A stretch of DNA of 37,880 bases, from positions 1 to 37,880 of the forward strand of contig JAKBBU010000018.1 of the NCBI GenBank assembly GCA_021808365.1, read 5' to 3'. The translations under genes and the position numbers were made by a program. Origin of the DNA: Pseudomonadota bacterium (GTDB lineage: Bacteria > Pseudomonadota > Gammaproteobacteria > JAKBBU01). Positions 16,145 to 24,527 of the stretch are shown here, piece by piece (position 1 is the stretch's first letter; the number at the start of each line of letters is the position of its first letter). The notes beneath the pieces are model-generated. The model searched no databases, had not been told where the DNA came from, and worked only from the letters and a program-made list of their open reading frames with translations.

Positions 16145-18259
16145 ATGCCTAAAGGAATAAAATCTAAAACAGAAAAACAAGAAAAATTGCTCAACCTTAT
16201 TAACTCATATTATGAATTTCTAGATGCTCATATTCTTAGAAATTTAAGGCTGCTAGATCCAAGCTTAAAAAAATTATTGAATATGTCTTATCTTTCAGAA
16301 AATGAGAGTTACCACTCTATTCTTTTTTATGAAGCAACTATAAAGGCGGTTGAGAATAATAATTGTAAATTAAAAACGTTTAATATCTTAAAGCAATTAA
16401 GGTCAAATGTTTTTGAGTATTTCAACGAAGGCACCAGCTTAGAAAGCTCTAGAATTTTTTATGACGATATTCAGGCTTATTTCTTCAATAAAGAAGTAGG
16501 CAAGCAAAAACTTTCTAACCTCTTCAGTGAAAATGATCTAAAATTGATTCTTACAACGTTACAAGTTTTAAAATTCATCTCAGGTTATGCTAAAAACAAG
16601 GAACAGACGAATAAAAGGTCCAGCCACGTAGTTAAGAATAAAGATGAGATAATTAAAGCTGAAATGCAACGAACGAAACTTCCTTTCTGCAATTTTATTA
16701 AAGCAATAGATTTTTTAGTTAATCATAAAATCAATCTTGAGCTTAATAAAAATGCTGCTTATGACTATTCCTCCTCTAAGTCTATTGCTCTTGTATGGAG
16801 AGAAAAATATAAAAATGAGTATAAGAGTTTAATTTCCACATTAAATCTAGAACTAGAAACCTTAGCCCACCCTTTTTTTGAAAGCCTACTTAAAAATGAA
16901 TCTATCAAACAATCCCTCACTAAGGTGACAACGTTTTTATACGAGGTTCAAAATAGTTTTTTGCCTGAAAAATTGATTGGCCATAATTGTAAAATTTTTG
17001 AAGTTTGTTCGATTTTATTAAAAAATATAGAATTATCCATTAATATGGAAAACAACATGGGTTTGAAAATTGGTGAGTACTTTAATCTCATGGAACCTAA
17101 AGTGGAATACAATATGGGTTCAAAAGTAGATCAGGGGAAATACTATAACACCATAGAGATAAAAAAACACGAAGAAAATGATTTTAAGCAGAGTGTTTCA
17201 AAATATTTTGATGATCCTAAAGAATCTAATACAGTAGATGATAAAAAAGTTTCTGAACTAGAGAGTCTCTTTGAAAGCAACAATTTAAATTTTAGAGGAA
17301 ATTTTTTTATGGGGAGCGAGCTTAAACTAGAAGAAAACTATGTTGAACAAGGGAGCCCCAACCCTGATGGCGTTATTGAGGACATACACAAGTATTTCGA
17401 AGAAGAAGGTAATAATAGTAACAGTTATTCAGAAAATGCCCCTTGTGATAACAAAGAAAAAAGCGGTGATTTTTTAGAGAATAAGTCTTGCGAAGAAAGC
17501 AGGAAACAGTTTCTAGAGCTAAAAGAGAAAATAAACGAAGGCTCGAATTTACTTTTATTTGCGAAAAAAAATGTTAACAATAAAAATCTGAAAGATTTTG
17601 ATTTAATTGCATGTTCGGATAAAATCATCGTCACTTTAATTGATGATGGGATGCCGATCAAGCTTCTAAAATTATATGAGGGTATTCTTAATTCATATCG
17701 CAGCTCTCAACTCAGCTTTTTGAAATATCAAAAGGAGCAGCTGGTTGATGGACTTATGAGTAACATTGCTAATCGTTTAAAGGGCAGTAATGTAAAAAAA
17801 TCATTTCTAAATCTATTAGAAATAGGCGAAAAAAAAGAAGCCCAAGATGACGATTCTCAAAAATATGTAATTCCTCTAGGAAAAGAAGGAGAGGTTTTTC
17901 TTTCTTTATGTGAGGATGTAGAAAAACAGATTGAAATTTTAGATTCCATGGAGTTCAATATCTCAGTTGATATTTATCTCTCATGGTCTGATTTTAAAGA
18001 ATGTCAATCTCCTGAGAATCGAGCAGCATTTGTTGAGCACTCTATAGCTTGGTTAGGTGTAGCTACGGCTCCCTTTGCTAGCTCAATCCGTAATGCTCAA
18101 TTTTCGGCGCAATCATCCACCCCACAACCGAAGGAAATCAAAATCGACATAGGAGTGTTACCTTCAAAAAATCTTTGGTCCGAAAATACTCTTAGAAATA
18201 CGAATAATCAGAGTATTGATTTGACTAAGCGATCTGTTATTGAAAAAAAGTCCTTCTAG
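16145..18259 (+). CDS. Large orphan protein (704 residues), effector candidate
   Basis: No domain is recognised. The start ATG at 16145 follows GAAGGA by seven bases; a TTG at 16130 is in frame but overlaps that site. The protein is rich in Lys, Asn, Glu and Ser. Residues 1-300 look helical. Residues 300-455 are low in complexity and carry degenerate repeats: MGLK (305), MGSK (324), MGSE (389), and KYF or EYF followed by an acidic or amide residue (311-314, 353-356, 416-419; also 91-94). Residues 455-650 are again helix-prone and the C-terminal 55 are Ser/Thr/Asn-rich. No signal peptide or membrane segment is seen. Its AT-rich composition differs from the metabolic genes nearby, which fits a transferred or fast-evolving gene. 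Confidence 0.75.
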   Translation: MPKGIKSKTEKQEKLLNLINSYYEFLDAHILRNLRLLDPSLKKLLNMSYLSENESYHSILFYEATIKAVENNNCKLKTFNILKQLRSNVFEYFNEGTSLESSRIFYDDIQAYFFNKEVGKQKLSNLFSENDLKLILTTLQVLKFISGYAKNKEQTNKRSSHVVKNKDEIIKAEMQRTKLPFCNFIKAIDFLVNHKINLELNKNAAYDYSSSKSIALVWREKYKNEYKSLISTLNLELETLAHPFFESLLKNESIKQSLTKVTTFLYEVQNSFLPEKLIGHNCKIFEVCSILLKNIELSINMENNMGLKIGEYFNLMEPKVEYNMGSKVDQGKYYNTIEIKKHEENDFKQSVSKYFDDPKESNTVDDKKVSELESLFESNNLNFRGNFFMGSELKLEENYVEQGSPNPDGVIEDIHKYFEEEGNNSNSYSENAPCDNKEKSGDFLENKSCEESRKQFLELKEKINEGSNLLLFAKKNVNNKNLKDFDLIACSDKIIVTLIDDGMPIKLLKLYEGILNSYRSSQLSFLKYQKEQLVDGLMSNIANRLKGSNVKKSFLNLLEIGEKKEAQDDDSQKYVIPLGKEGEVFLSLCEDVEKQIEILDSMEFNISVDIYLSWSDFKECQSPENRAAFVEHSIAWLGVATAPFASSIRNAQFSAQSSTPQPKEIKIDIGVLPSKNLWSENTLRNTNNQSIDLTKRSVIEKKSF

Positions 18260-18263
18260 AGAA

Positions 18264-18290
18264 TTTAAAAGGAAAGACGTTCCTTTTAAA
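18264..18290. terminator. Strong hairpin after the 704-residue orphan
   Basis: A perfect eleven-base-pair stem (TTTAAAAGGAA / TTCCTTTTAAA) encloses the loop AGACG, starting four bases after the orphan's stop codon. The right arm contains TTTT but no separate T-run follows. Confidence 0.5.
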
Positions 18291-18293
18291 AGA

Positions 18294-18330
18294 CTGGATT
18301 CTCGCTTTTGCGGGGAACTCTAGATCCCAG
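18294..18330. repeat. Imperfect palindrome of dispersed-repeat type
   Basis: CTGGATTCTCGC, TTTT, GCGGGGA and ATCCCAG form an imperfect palindrome. GATTC-CCGC-x-GCGGG-type elements are scattered in many bacterial genomes. Only one copy was seen in this window, so the repeat status comes from resemblance, not from counting. Confidence 0.4.
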
Positions 18331-18337
18331 GTATTAG

Positions 18338-18372
18338 GTGGTTCTAAAGCTCGAGTACTCGCTAAGAACCAC
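18338..18372. promoter_or_regulatory. Nested inverted repeat upstream of the hydroxyacid dehydrogenase
   Basis: GTGGTTCT (18338-18345) and AGAACCAC (18365-18372) form a perfect eight-base stem. The loop contains the ten-base palindrome CGAGTACTCG (18352-18361). It lies about 50 bases before the chosen start codon, so it could be an operator or a leader-RNA structure. No known riboswitch pattern was recognised. Confidence 0.35.
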
Positions 18373-18421
18373 AGCCCTTAAACAGAGGGTCAGGACGTAT
18401 AGCGCTAGGAGCTGCCTAAAA

Positions 18422-19516
18422 ATGAGAGATCTAATTAATATCGATTTTCCCTTTTCCGCTGATGATACTGCTAAATCTCGAGTTTTAGTTTTAGATACAG
18501 GCCCTGATAGGGCATTTCGAGCCATGATAAAAGCATGGAAAGAAATACCTGAGTTTCAAGTAGTCGTCAATACTTTTCAAGTGCCCGCGGCAGACTGCGA
18601 CTGGCTATCTCAACAACATTCCGATGTTATTCAAGTAAAGATTGATCCATTAAATGAGTTTGAACTTATTGAACATGTGGAAAAAATGGGAGGATATTCG
18701 ATCATTACAACTCGTTTAAACGTTCCATTTAAACGACCTTTGCTAGAAGTTTTATCTTCACCAACACAGGCACAGCCTCTAAAAATTCTTGGTCAAGCCG
18801 GTAGTACGGTTTCACATATTGATTTGACGGCAGCAAAGGAACACAATGTTGTCGTCACTTATACGCCGGGCGCAAATGCTAATGCTGTTGCTGAGTTTGT
18901 GATGGCACAACTATTTAGCCTTGTTCGTTCGCTGAGTGAATACAATCAATTAACACATGATAAAGTTTGGTCAAAATATTCACTTCCCTCCCGCGATGAA
19001 TTAAATGAAAAAACATTGGGTCTTATAGGTTTTGGCCATATTGCTCGTGCTGTCAGTTTAAAGGCTAGAGTTTTAGGCATGTCAGTAATAAGTTATACAC
19101 GTACACAACCAAAAACTGAAACGATGGGAGTGGAATTTGTCCCTGATTTAGAGACTTTGCTCCGAAAAGCAAATATCATTTCCTTGCATATCCCTTTTTC
19201 ATCTTCAACAAAAAACTTAATTGGTAAAAAAGAAATTACTTTAATGCAAGAAGGAAGTTATCTTATTAATACTTCCCGAGGCGGAATTGTCGATGAAGAA
19301 GCCGTAGCACAAGAATTAAAAAAGGTGAATTCTAAGCTCGCTGGTGTTGCCTTTGATGTTTTTGAAAATGAAGCAGGAGATTTCGATTCACCATTAATTG
19401 GATGTAAAAAGGCACTTTTAACGCCACATATCGCTGGAACAACAAATGCAGCGTTAACGAATACAGCTACTCAGCTGGTCAATAATATCTCGGCAATATA
19501 TTTAAATTTGTTCTAG
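18422..19516 (+). CDS. D-isomer-specific 2-hydroxyacid dehydrogenase
   Basis: NAD-dependent dehydrogenase of the phosphoglycerate dehydrogenase (SerA-like) superfamily, acting on a D-2-hydroxy acid. The 364 residues include the dinucleotide motif GLIGFGHIARAV, the catalytic arginine in INTSRGGIVDE, the glutamate in AFDVFENEAG and the histidine in LTPHIAGTT, all in the usual order. There is no C-terminal ACT domain. The ATG at 18422 is preceded by AGGAG ten bases upstream; a reading from 18338 would add 28 basic residues that do not fit the family and cross an inverted repeat. The substrate could be phosphoglycerate, lactate or another acid. The gene stands alone between accessory genes. Confidence 0.85.
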   Translation: MRDLINIDFPFSADDTAKSRVLVLDTGPDRAFRAMIKAWKEIPEFQVVVNTFQVPAADCDWLSQQHSDVIQVKIDPLNEFELIEHVEKMGGYSIITTRLNVPFKRPLLEVLSSPTQAQPLKILGQAGSTVSHIDLTAAKEHNVVVTYTPGANANAVAEFVMAQLFSLVRSLSEYNQLTHDKVWSKYSLPSRDELNEKTLGLIGFGHIARAVSLKARVLGMSVISYTRTQPKTETMGVEFVPDLETLLRKANIISLHIPFSSSTKNLIGKKEITLMQEGSYLINTSRGGIVDEEAVAQELKKVNSKLAGVAFDVFENEAGDFDSPLIGCKKALLTPHIAGTTNAALTNTATQLVNNISAIYLNLF

Positions 19517-19585
19517 TACGAATTTTATAGGATTTTAAAGTTGGCTAAGATATACTCAAATACGAATGCTCATTAGGCGGACATT

Positions 19586-19963
19586 ATGTCTAAAAAAACT
19601 AGCGATTATATGTATAGCACTGCAGCTTCAGATGCCAGAACCCTCATTAATTCAAATGTGATCTTGATCCGCTTTTATGGAGAGATGTTTAAGCAACTAA
19701 CTTCAAGGCATATTGTTCCTCAAAATGATTTGGAAGGAAGAACGCATCACGTGCATATTGTAGAATCTGGTGATAATACAATTGAGCAGCGTATTTTATT
19801 TAGAGATATCCTTCGTCGTGATAAAAAAGTTCGGCTAGATTATGAAGCGCTCAAATTAAAATTATCACAATCTCATTCCTCTGATCGTGAAGCTTATACA
19901 GATAGCAAATTAGAGTTTATAGAAACCGTACTAAAAAAATACTATGGAACTCAAATTCCCTAA
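19586..19963 (+). CDS. GrpB/UPF0157-family protein lacking its normal N-terminal half
   Basis: Residues 52-120 match the C-terminal half of GrpB/UPF0157 proteins closely: GRTHHVHIVESG, QRILFRDILRRDK, DYEALKLKL, and DREAYTDSKLEFIETVLKKY. The family is normally about 170-180 residues with an N-terminal nucleotidyltransferase-like core containing EHIGSTAVPG; here the first 50 residues are unrelated to that core. The 125-residue product is therefore a truncated or chimeric form and probably lacks activity, although the frame is intact. The upstream AGGCGGA may serve as a ribosome site. It ends in a four-base overlap with the convergent gene. Confidence 0.7.
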   Translation: MSKKTSDYMYSTAASDARTLINSNVILIRFYGEMFKQLTSRHIVPQNDLEGRTHHVHIVESGDNTIEQRILFRDILRRDKKVRLDYEALKLKLSQSHSSDREAYTDSKLEFIETVLKKYYGTQIP

Positions 19964-20205
19964 GCTGCCGTAGCTACTCTGTGGGTTAGTCGTTCCACAA
20001 CAGATGCACGAAGACCCGTACGTGTTACGATTTCATTAAACTCAACTCCTTGTTTGAGTAAATTAAGTGCGTTTAAAATTTTTTCGATACCTTCATGAAA
20101 GCCCTTCTCATAATCTAATTGTTTACTCTCTTCTCTGCCTTCAAATTGACCTTTAAGTAGGCCCGTATTAAAAGCCTCATTATAAAGTTCTTCATTCATT
20201 GTCAT
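19960..20205 (-). pseudogene. C-terminal fragment of an Rpn-type (PD-(D/E)XK) nuclease/transposase
   Basis: The 81 residues read YNEAFNTGLLKGQFEGREES, then KGFHEGIEKILNALNLLKQG and TRTGLRASVVERL. This is the pattern at the end of Rpn/YhgA-like nucleases, where EGx-repeat helices precede a small LLxxG...TGLS module. The nuclease domain (about 200 residues) is absent. GAGAGG precedes the ATG, so a small protein may still be made. A second remnant of the same kind of family lies at 27218-27316. Confidence 0.55.
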
Positions 20206-20272
20206 GCTTGGCCTCTCAATTTTTGCAATTTTTAGAATTTTATTTTAAAATAAAATGGATTGCAATGAAAAT

Positions 20273-20800
20273 TTATTTTGCATTAATTAGATTTTGAGTA
20301 GTTTGTTCTTCTGGACTAAGATCAAAAATTTTATACAACATCCCATAGCATACACGGTAACAACGGCCTTCAACCGTGGTTAAACTGACTGTTTTGTAAT
20401 TAAGCCTGTTGATTATACCATGGTAGGACTTCCCATCATGATCAAAGCCAACACCCTCACCTACTTTCAAATGGTTCTTTGTGAGTTTTTGATGTGTTTG
20501 GGGTTTGATATCACTTTCTTTACCTGAGAGATTAAGCATGTAGTAAGGAATATTCCATTTTCTATGATCTTTTAAATTTTGAACAAGTACATTTTTTTGA
20601 TTTTTTTCTAAAACGATAGCATTTGAGAGTGAATTTGTTTGACTATCAAAATAAGAAATTTGATCACCCACAGCAAAGCACTGACGCAATAATTTAATTC
20701 GTTCAGGATCTTCCATTTCATTTTGAATGGCTGTGCGTACGCGATAGAGATCATAAAGGTTGGCTTTTTTAAACAGTTCGATGACTTGTGTATAATCCAT
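20273..20800 (-). CDS. Protein with two tandem SH3-like barrel repeats, unknown function
   Basis: The 175-residue product starts MDYTQVIELFKKANLYDLYR, a probable helical segment. Two repeats of about 48 residues follow at 43-90 and 112-158. Each begins VGD/VGE, then FD, a central N-x-K-x-V strand (EKNQKNVLVQN; NRLNYKTVSL), and ends in an aromatic-x-(I/V) strand with MLxxI/L. This is the layout of small SH3/KOW-like barrels often found on nucleic-acid or metalloprotease-associated proteins. The start ATG at 20800 is preceded by AGGAGGTGA, a complete anti-16S match, so translation should be efficient; the GTG inside that site is not the start. No function is assigned. Confidence 0.65.
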   Translation of the reverse strand: MDYTQVIELFKKANLYDLYRVRTAIQNEMEDPERIKLLRQCFAVGDQISYFDSQTNSLSNAIVLEKNQKNVLVQNLKDHRKWNIPYYMLNLSGKESDIKPQTHQKLTKNHLKVGEGVGFDHDGKSYHGIINRLNYKTVSLTTVEGRCYRVCYGMLYKIFDLSPEEQTTQNLINAK

Positions 20801-20817
20801 TATCACCTCCTAATTTT

Positions 20818-21723
20818 TCAATTATTTACAACCCCATGTGGCACGTGGCCTGTAGGGACATGATCAGCAGCTGATTCGCAATGTCCTCGTTGATCATCAA
20901 AGAAAAAATCGGCATTAAATCCTTGTAAAAAAGCAGCTTTACTCAAGCCTCCTAAAAAAAGTGCCTGATCAATGCGAATATTCCAGACACGCAGTGTGCG
21001 GATGACGCGTTCATGCGAAGGTGCTGATCGCGCGGTGATTAATGCTGTGCGAATGGGACATTGTTGAGCTGTATATTGCGTTTGTAATTCATGCAGGGCT
21101 TTTAAAAAGCCTTTAAAAGGACCATCAGGTAAAGGTTGTTTTGCAGCAGCTTGTTCACTTCGTGCAAATGCATCAAGGCCAGAGGTTTGGAAGATTTTTT
21201 CAGCGTCATCTGAAAAAAGAACAGCATCACCATCAAAAGCAATTCGAACTTGATCATCATGTCCGTGTGCATTATTACTCCCTGGCCAAATGGTAGCGGC
21301 TGCGCAGCCAGCATCAAGAGCGCTTTTTACATCACTGGGATCAGCTGAAAGAAAAAGATGCGCACCAAATGATGTTACATAACGATAGGGACTTTCACCA
21401 TTAGTAAATGCGGCGCGTGTGATATTGAGCTGATGATATTGAATGCTATTAAAAATCCGAAGGCCAGTGTCCGCGCTGTTTCTGGACAGTAAAATCACTT
21501 CTACGAGAGGTTCACTTGAATTGGGTAAGTGTAAATTCAATAACTTTTTAACAAGCGGAAAAGCAACGCCAGGTTCAAGAGGTGTATCTTCATGATCGAT
21601 TTGGTAACGTGCATATGCTTCGACACCTTGTTCTTCAAAGAGGTGATGGCTTTCATCAAGATTAAAGAGGGCTCGCGATGAGACCGCGATGACAAGTTTT
21701 CCTGTGAAATCGACAGCAGCCAT
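20818..21723 (-). CDS. Cytosolic 5'-nucleotidase (PF06189 type)
   Basis: The 301 residues match the bacterial 5'-nucleotidase family related to vertebrate NT5C1: VIAVSSRALFNLDESH at the N-terminus, VILLSRNSADTGLRIFNS, RVAFTNGES-like motif RAAFTNGESPYRY, HLFLSADPSDV, RIAFDGDAVLFSDDAE and DFFFDDQRGHCESA. The last two carry the acidic residues of the HAD-like active site. The likely reaction is removal of phosphate from nucleoside 5'-monophosphates. It is the last gene of the parA-parB-lysE-folB run, eleven bases after folB. Confidence 0.85.
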   Translation of the reverse strand: MAAVDFTGKLVIAVSSRALFNLDESHHLFEEQGVEAYARYQIDHEDTPLEPGVAFPLVKKLLNLHLPNSSEPLVEVILLSRNSADTGLRIFNSIQYHQLNITRAAFTNGESPYRYVTSFGAHLFLSADPSDVKSALDAGCAAATIWPGSNNAHGHDDQVRIAFDGDAVLFSDDAEKIFQTSGLDAFARSEQAAAKQPLPDGPFKGFLKALHELQTQYTAQQCPIRTALITARSAPSHERVIRTLRVWNIRIDQALFLGGLSKAAFLQGFNADFFFDDQRGHCESAADHVPTGHVPHGVVNN

Positions 21724-21734
21724 AATGTTTACTT

Positions 21735-22088
21735 TTACTTCAATGTTCGTTCAATGACCACACCCACAGCTTGGGTATTGGGAATGGCACCAGGTTTAGC
21801 GAGACTCAGTTTAATTCGCGGCGTTTTAAAGCGTTCTAAAATCAATTCTGCAATGGCTTGCGCCAAGCTTTCAAGTAGAAGAAAATCACTGTTTTTTACA
21901 AACTCACTCACAGTTTCTGCAACGCTTGAATAATCGATACCGGCGGCCAAATCATTTTTTTGAGCGACCATCGTTGCATCAATGGCAATTTCAAGATCAA
22001 GCACAACCGTTTGTTGCATCTGCCTTTCCCATACATGAGTTCCAATGATCGTTGGAATTTTTAATGCGCGGATAAACATGAAATCCAT
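21735..22088 (-). CDS. folB: Dihydroneopterin aldolase
   Basis: Folate-pathway enzyme that cleaves 7,8-dihydroneopterin to 6-hydroxymethyl-dihydropterin and glycolaldehyde. The 117-residue product has IGTHVWERQ (Glu21), GIDYSSVAETV, LLESLAQAIAE and the lysine in LSLAKPGAIP, as in the family. The ATG at 22088 follows GGAG by eight bases; the upstream in-frame GTG at 22097 lies too close to that site. The start is one base after the LysE-like stop. Confidence 0.92.
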   Translation of the reverse strand: MDFMFIRALKIPTIIGTHVWERQMQQTVVLDLEIAIDATMVAQKNDLAAGIDYSSVAETVSEFVKNSDFLLLESLAQAIAELILERFKTPRIKLSLAKPGAIPNTQAVGVVIERTLK

Positions 22089-22089
22089 G

Positions 22090-22698
22090 TTAAGCACTCC
22101 AAATCAGGGCAAAAAACGTAAGGGCTAACATGAAATAAGAAGCATAGTGACTTAATCGCACCAAGGAGAGTTTTTTATAAGTATCAACCAGATTACAAAA
22201 CAAAGCCCACCACAAAAAGGTACCAAACAAAGTTCCAAGACCTAATGAAAGAAAACTAATACCGTTTTGAGTGACCGCATGCAATTTGAAAAGGCCGAAA
22301 AAAGCAATATAAAATAAAATACGCAATGGATTTTTTAATCCAAAATTAAGAAAAAATTTAAAGTTAACAATCGGGATTTCTTGTTGAATGGTTGGAAACT
22401 TTGTAATTTGACGATAAGACGAGAATCCAATGATTAGTGCGCTTAATACAGTGAATGATCGATTAAACCCAGTCACAGAATTGATATGATGCCCAGTGGT
22501 TAAATATTTCGAAATAAAACCAACGAATAAAAGCGCAGCAAGAATCCAAACGATTTGTGACAGAATAAGACCTAAGCTTGCGCGCAACCCTTGTGAAACC
22601 CCTTCTTTTTTCACGCAGTATGCAATAAAGGGAATACTTTGATCAAAGAGAAAGAAGCAAAAAAAGCCTGTGAAAATACCTATCATTAAAGCAATCAT
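22090..22698 (-). CDS. LysE/RhtB-like inner-membrane exporter
   Basis: The 202 residues contain about six hydrophobic segments, with a polar hinge after the third (SSYRQITKFPTIQQE), then NFKFFLNFGLKNPLRILFYI; a G-x-KNP motif before the fourth segment is typical of LysE/RhtB amino-acid exporters. The match is moderate, so the substrate is unknown. The ATG overlaps the parB stop (ATGA) and the stop lies just before folB, so the gene is embedded in the parAB operon. Confidence 0.65.
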   Translation of the reverse strand: MIALMIGIFTGFFCFFLFDQSIPFIAYCVKKEGVSQGLRASLGLILSQIVWILAALLFVGFISKYLTTGHHINSVTGFNRSFTVLSALIIGFSSYRQITKFPTIQQEIPIVNFKFFLNFGLKNPLRILFYIAFFGLFKLHAVTQNGISFLSLGLGTLFGTFLWWALFCNLVDTYKKLSLVRLSHYASYFMLALTFFALIWSA

Positions 22699-23567
22699 TT
22701 GATATGCTCCAAAATACCATCCAACTCATCGAGACTATTATATCGAATGACTAATTTGCCTTTACCATTGGGCTGATGGCTAAGTCGAACAGAAGCGCCG
22801 AGACGATCAGAGAGGGTGCGTTCTAAGCGCTGTACATCGGGGTCAGCGGGTTTTTCACTGAAGGGTTCTTGGCTCTTATTATGCTGTAAACGTTGAATGA
22901 GTTTTTCAGTGTCTCGCACAGATAGACCCTCTTCGATCACACGGTGAGCGGCTTGCAATTGAGTTAATCCTTTCAAAGCAAGTAAAACTTTGGCATGGCC
23001 TAATTCGAGGTCACCGTGCATTAAATAGGTTTTTACTTCTTCTTCTAAACTTAAGATTCGAAGTAAATTAGAAACCGTTGCGCGGGATTTTCCAACTTCT
23101 TTTGCAATTTGCTCATGCGTCAAACCAAATTCATCAAGAAGCCGTTGTAGTGCGATCGCTTCTTCAATGGGGTTCAGATCTTCACGCTGAATATTTTCGA
23201 TCAAAGCCATGGCCATGGCCGCTTGATCGGAAATATGTTTAATGACCACAGGAATTTGTGTTAATCCCGCCAATGCGGCTGCGCGTGAACGTCGTTCCCC
23301 GGCAATGATTTCATAGTGCTCTCCTTGCGGACGAACAATAATAGGTTGAATTACACCTTGTGCGCGAATTGAATCAGCTAATTCTTGTAGGATTTCAGGA
23401 TCAATTTCTTTTCGAGGTTGATATTTACCAGGGATAAGGCTGTGCAAGGGCAAATGTGTTAATGAACCAACTTCTGTTGTTTGCAAGGCTGCTGGTACAG
23501 AGGATGTCTCACTGCTGATAAAAAAACTTAAATCACGTGGCCCTAAACCACCTTTTTTAACGGCCAT
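22695..23567 (-). CDS. parB: Chromosome-partitioning protein ParB
   Basis: CTP-dependent DNA clamp that loads at parS and works with ParA in origin segregation. The 290 residues include the N-terminal AVKKGGLGPRDLS, LIPGKYQPRKEID, the box GERRSRAAALAGL with the preceding YEIIAG, ENIQREDLNPIEEA, the helix-turn-helix HEQIAKEVGKSRATVSNLLR and the C-terminal dimer domain. I chose the ATG at 23567, where GGAG is seven bases upstream; it overlaps the parA end by eleven bases. No full 16-base parS was found in the window. Confidence 0.95.
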   Translation of the reverse strand: MAVKKGGLGPRDLSFFISSETSSVPAALQTTEVGSLTHLPLHSLIPGKYQPRKEIDPEILQELADSIRAQGVIQPIIVRPQGEHYEIIAGERRSRAAALAGLTQIPVVIKHISDQAAMAMALIENIQREDLNPIEEAIALQRLLDEFGLTHEQIAKEVGKSRATVSNLLRILSLEEEVKTYLMHGDLELGHAKVLLALKGLTQLQAAHRVIEEGLSVRDTEKLIQRLQHNKSQEPFSEKPADPDVQRLERTLSDRLGASVRLSHQPNGKGKLVIRYNSLDELDGILEHIK

Positions 23568-24381
23568 CTTCATTCTCCAATTCAAATTCTTCAAGATCAG
23601 GTTGTGTAATGACACCCTCTTCAATTCGCCGAATCATTTCGCCCGCCAAAGCAATATAAGCTGCAGCGCCCTGCGATTTTTTATCGTAGAGCAAGGCGGG
23701 TAACCCAAAACTGGGTGCTTCCGCCAGGCGAATATTTCGCGGGATCACCGTGCGATAGACCTGATGAGGAAAATATTGAATCAATTGTTCTGAAACTTCT
23801 AAGGTTAAACGGTTTCGACCATCGTACATCGTCCGCAAAATGCCCTCAATGCGAAGCGTGGGATTTGCAGATTTTTTGATGGATTCCAGTGTTTCTAATA
23901 AATCGCTCAAGCCTTCCAATGAATAATACTCACATTGCATCGGTACGAGCACGGATTGCGCAGCGACAAGAGCATCGATGGTCAACATATTCAATGAAGG
24001 TGGGCAATCGATCAAAATATAGTCATATTGTGCTTGTATTTTTGCCAGGCTTTGGCGTAGGCGCAATTCTCGCTGAGGGAGATTGAGCAATTGTACTTCT
24101 GCTTGGGTGAGGTGGCTATTGCTAGGAATCACATCAAAGCGAGGTAGATCGGCCCGAACAATAGCCAGCGTGGGGTCAATACCCTGCAGCAAAACCTCAT
24201 TGAGAGTCAAATCAACAGCGTTTTTGTCAATGCCACAACCCATGGTCGCATTGCCTTGAGGGTCAGAATCGACCAATAAGACGCGTTTTCCAAAGGTCGC
24301 GAGTGAGGCAGCGAGGTTGACGCAGCTCGTGGTTTTACCAACACCACCTTTTTGATTTGCAATTGCAATGGTTTGGGTCAA
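23557..24381 (-). CDS. parA: Chromosome-partitioning ATPase ParA (Soj)
   Basis: Deviant Walker ATPase that moves ParB-parS complexes. The 274 residues contain NQKGGVGKTT (Walker A, with the signature lysine), VDSDPQGNAT and DYILIDCPPSLNMLT (Walker B). The start is TTG at 24379-24381 with GGAG eight bases upstream; no ATG is available. Chromosomal parAB often lies near oriC beside gidA/gidB, but here the neighbour is a divergent efflux gene and rsmG/mnmG are missing. Confidence 0.95.
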   Translation of the reverse strand: MTQTIAIANQKGGVGKTTSCVNLAASLATFGKRVLLVDSDPQGNATMGCGIDKNAVDLTLNEVLLQGIDPTLAIVRADLPRFDVIPSNSHLTQAEVQLLNLPQRELRLRQSLAKIQAQYDYILIDCPPSLNMLTIDALVAAQSVLVPMQCEYYSLEGLSDLLETLESIKKSANPTLRIEGILRTMYDGRNRLTLEVSEQLIQYFPHQVYRTVIPRNIRLAEAPSFGLPALLYDKKSQGAAAYIALAGEMIRRIEEGVITQPDLEEFELENEDGR

Positions 24382-24527
24382 TCTTAACTCTCCAATGCGT
24401 TCTTTGACGGCGTTGTTTAAAAATTAGCTAAATTATACGTAGTTTAGGGTTTAAATCAAGATGCTGCCAGTCTTACAGCATTATGCTAAAATTGGATTTT
24501 GAAAAGATAGGCCGCAGGGGCATCAAC

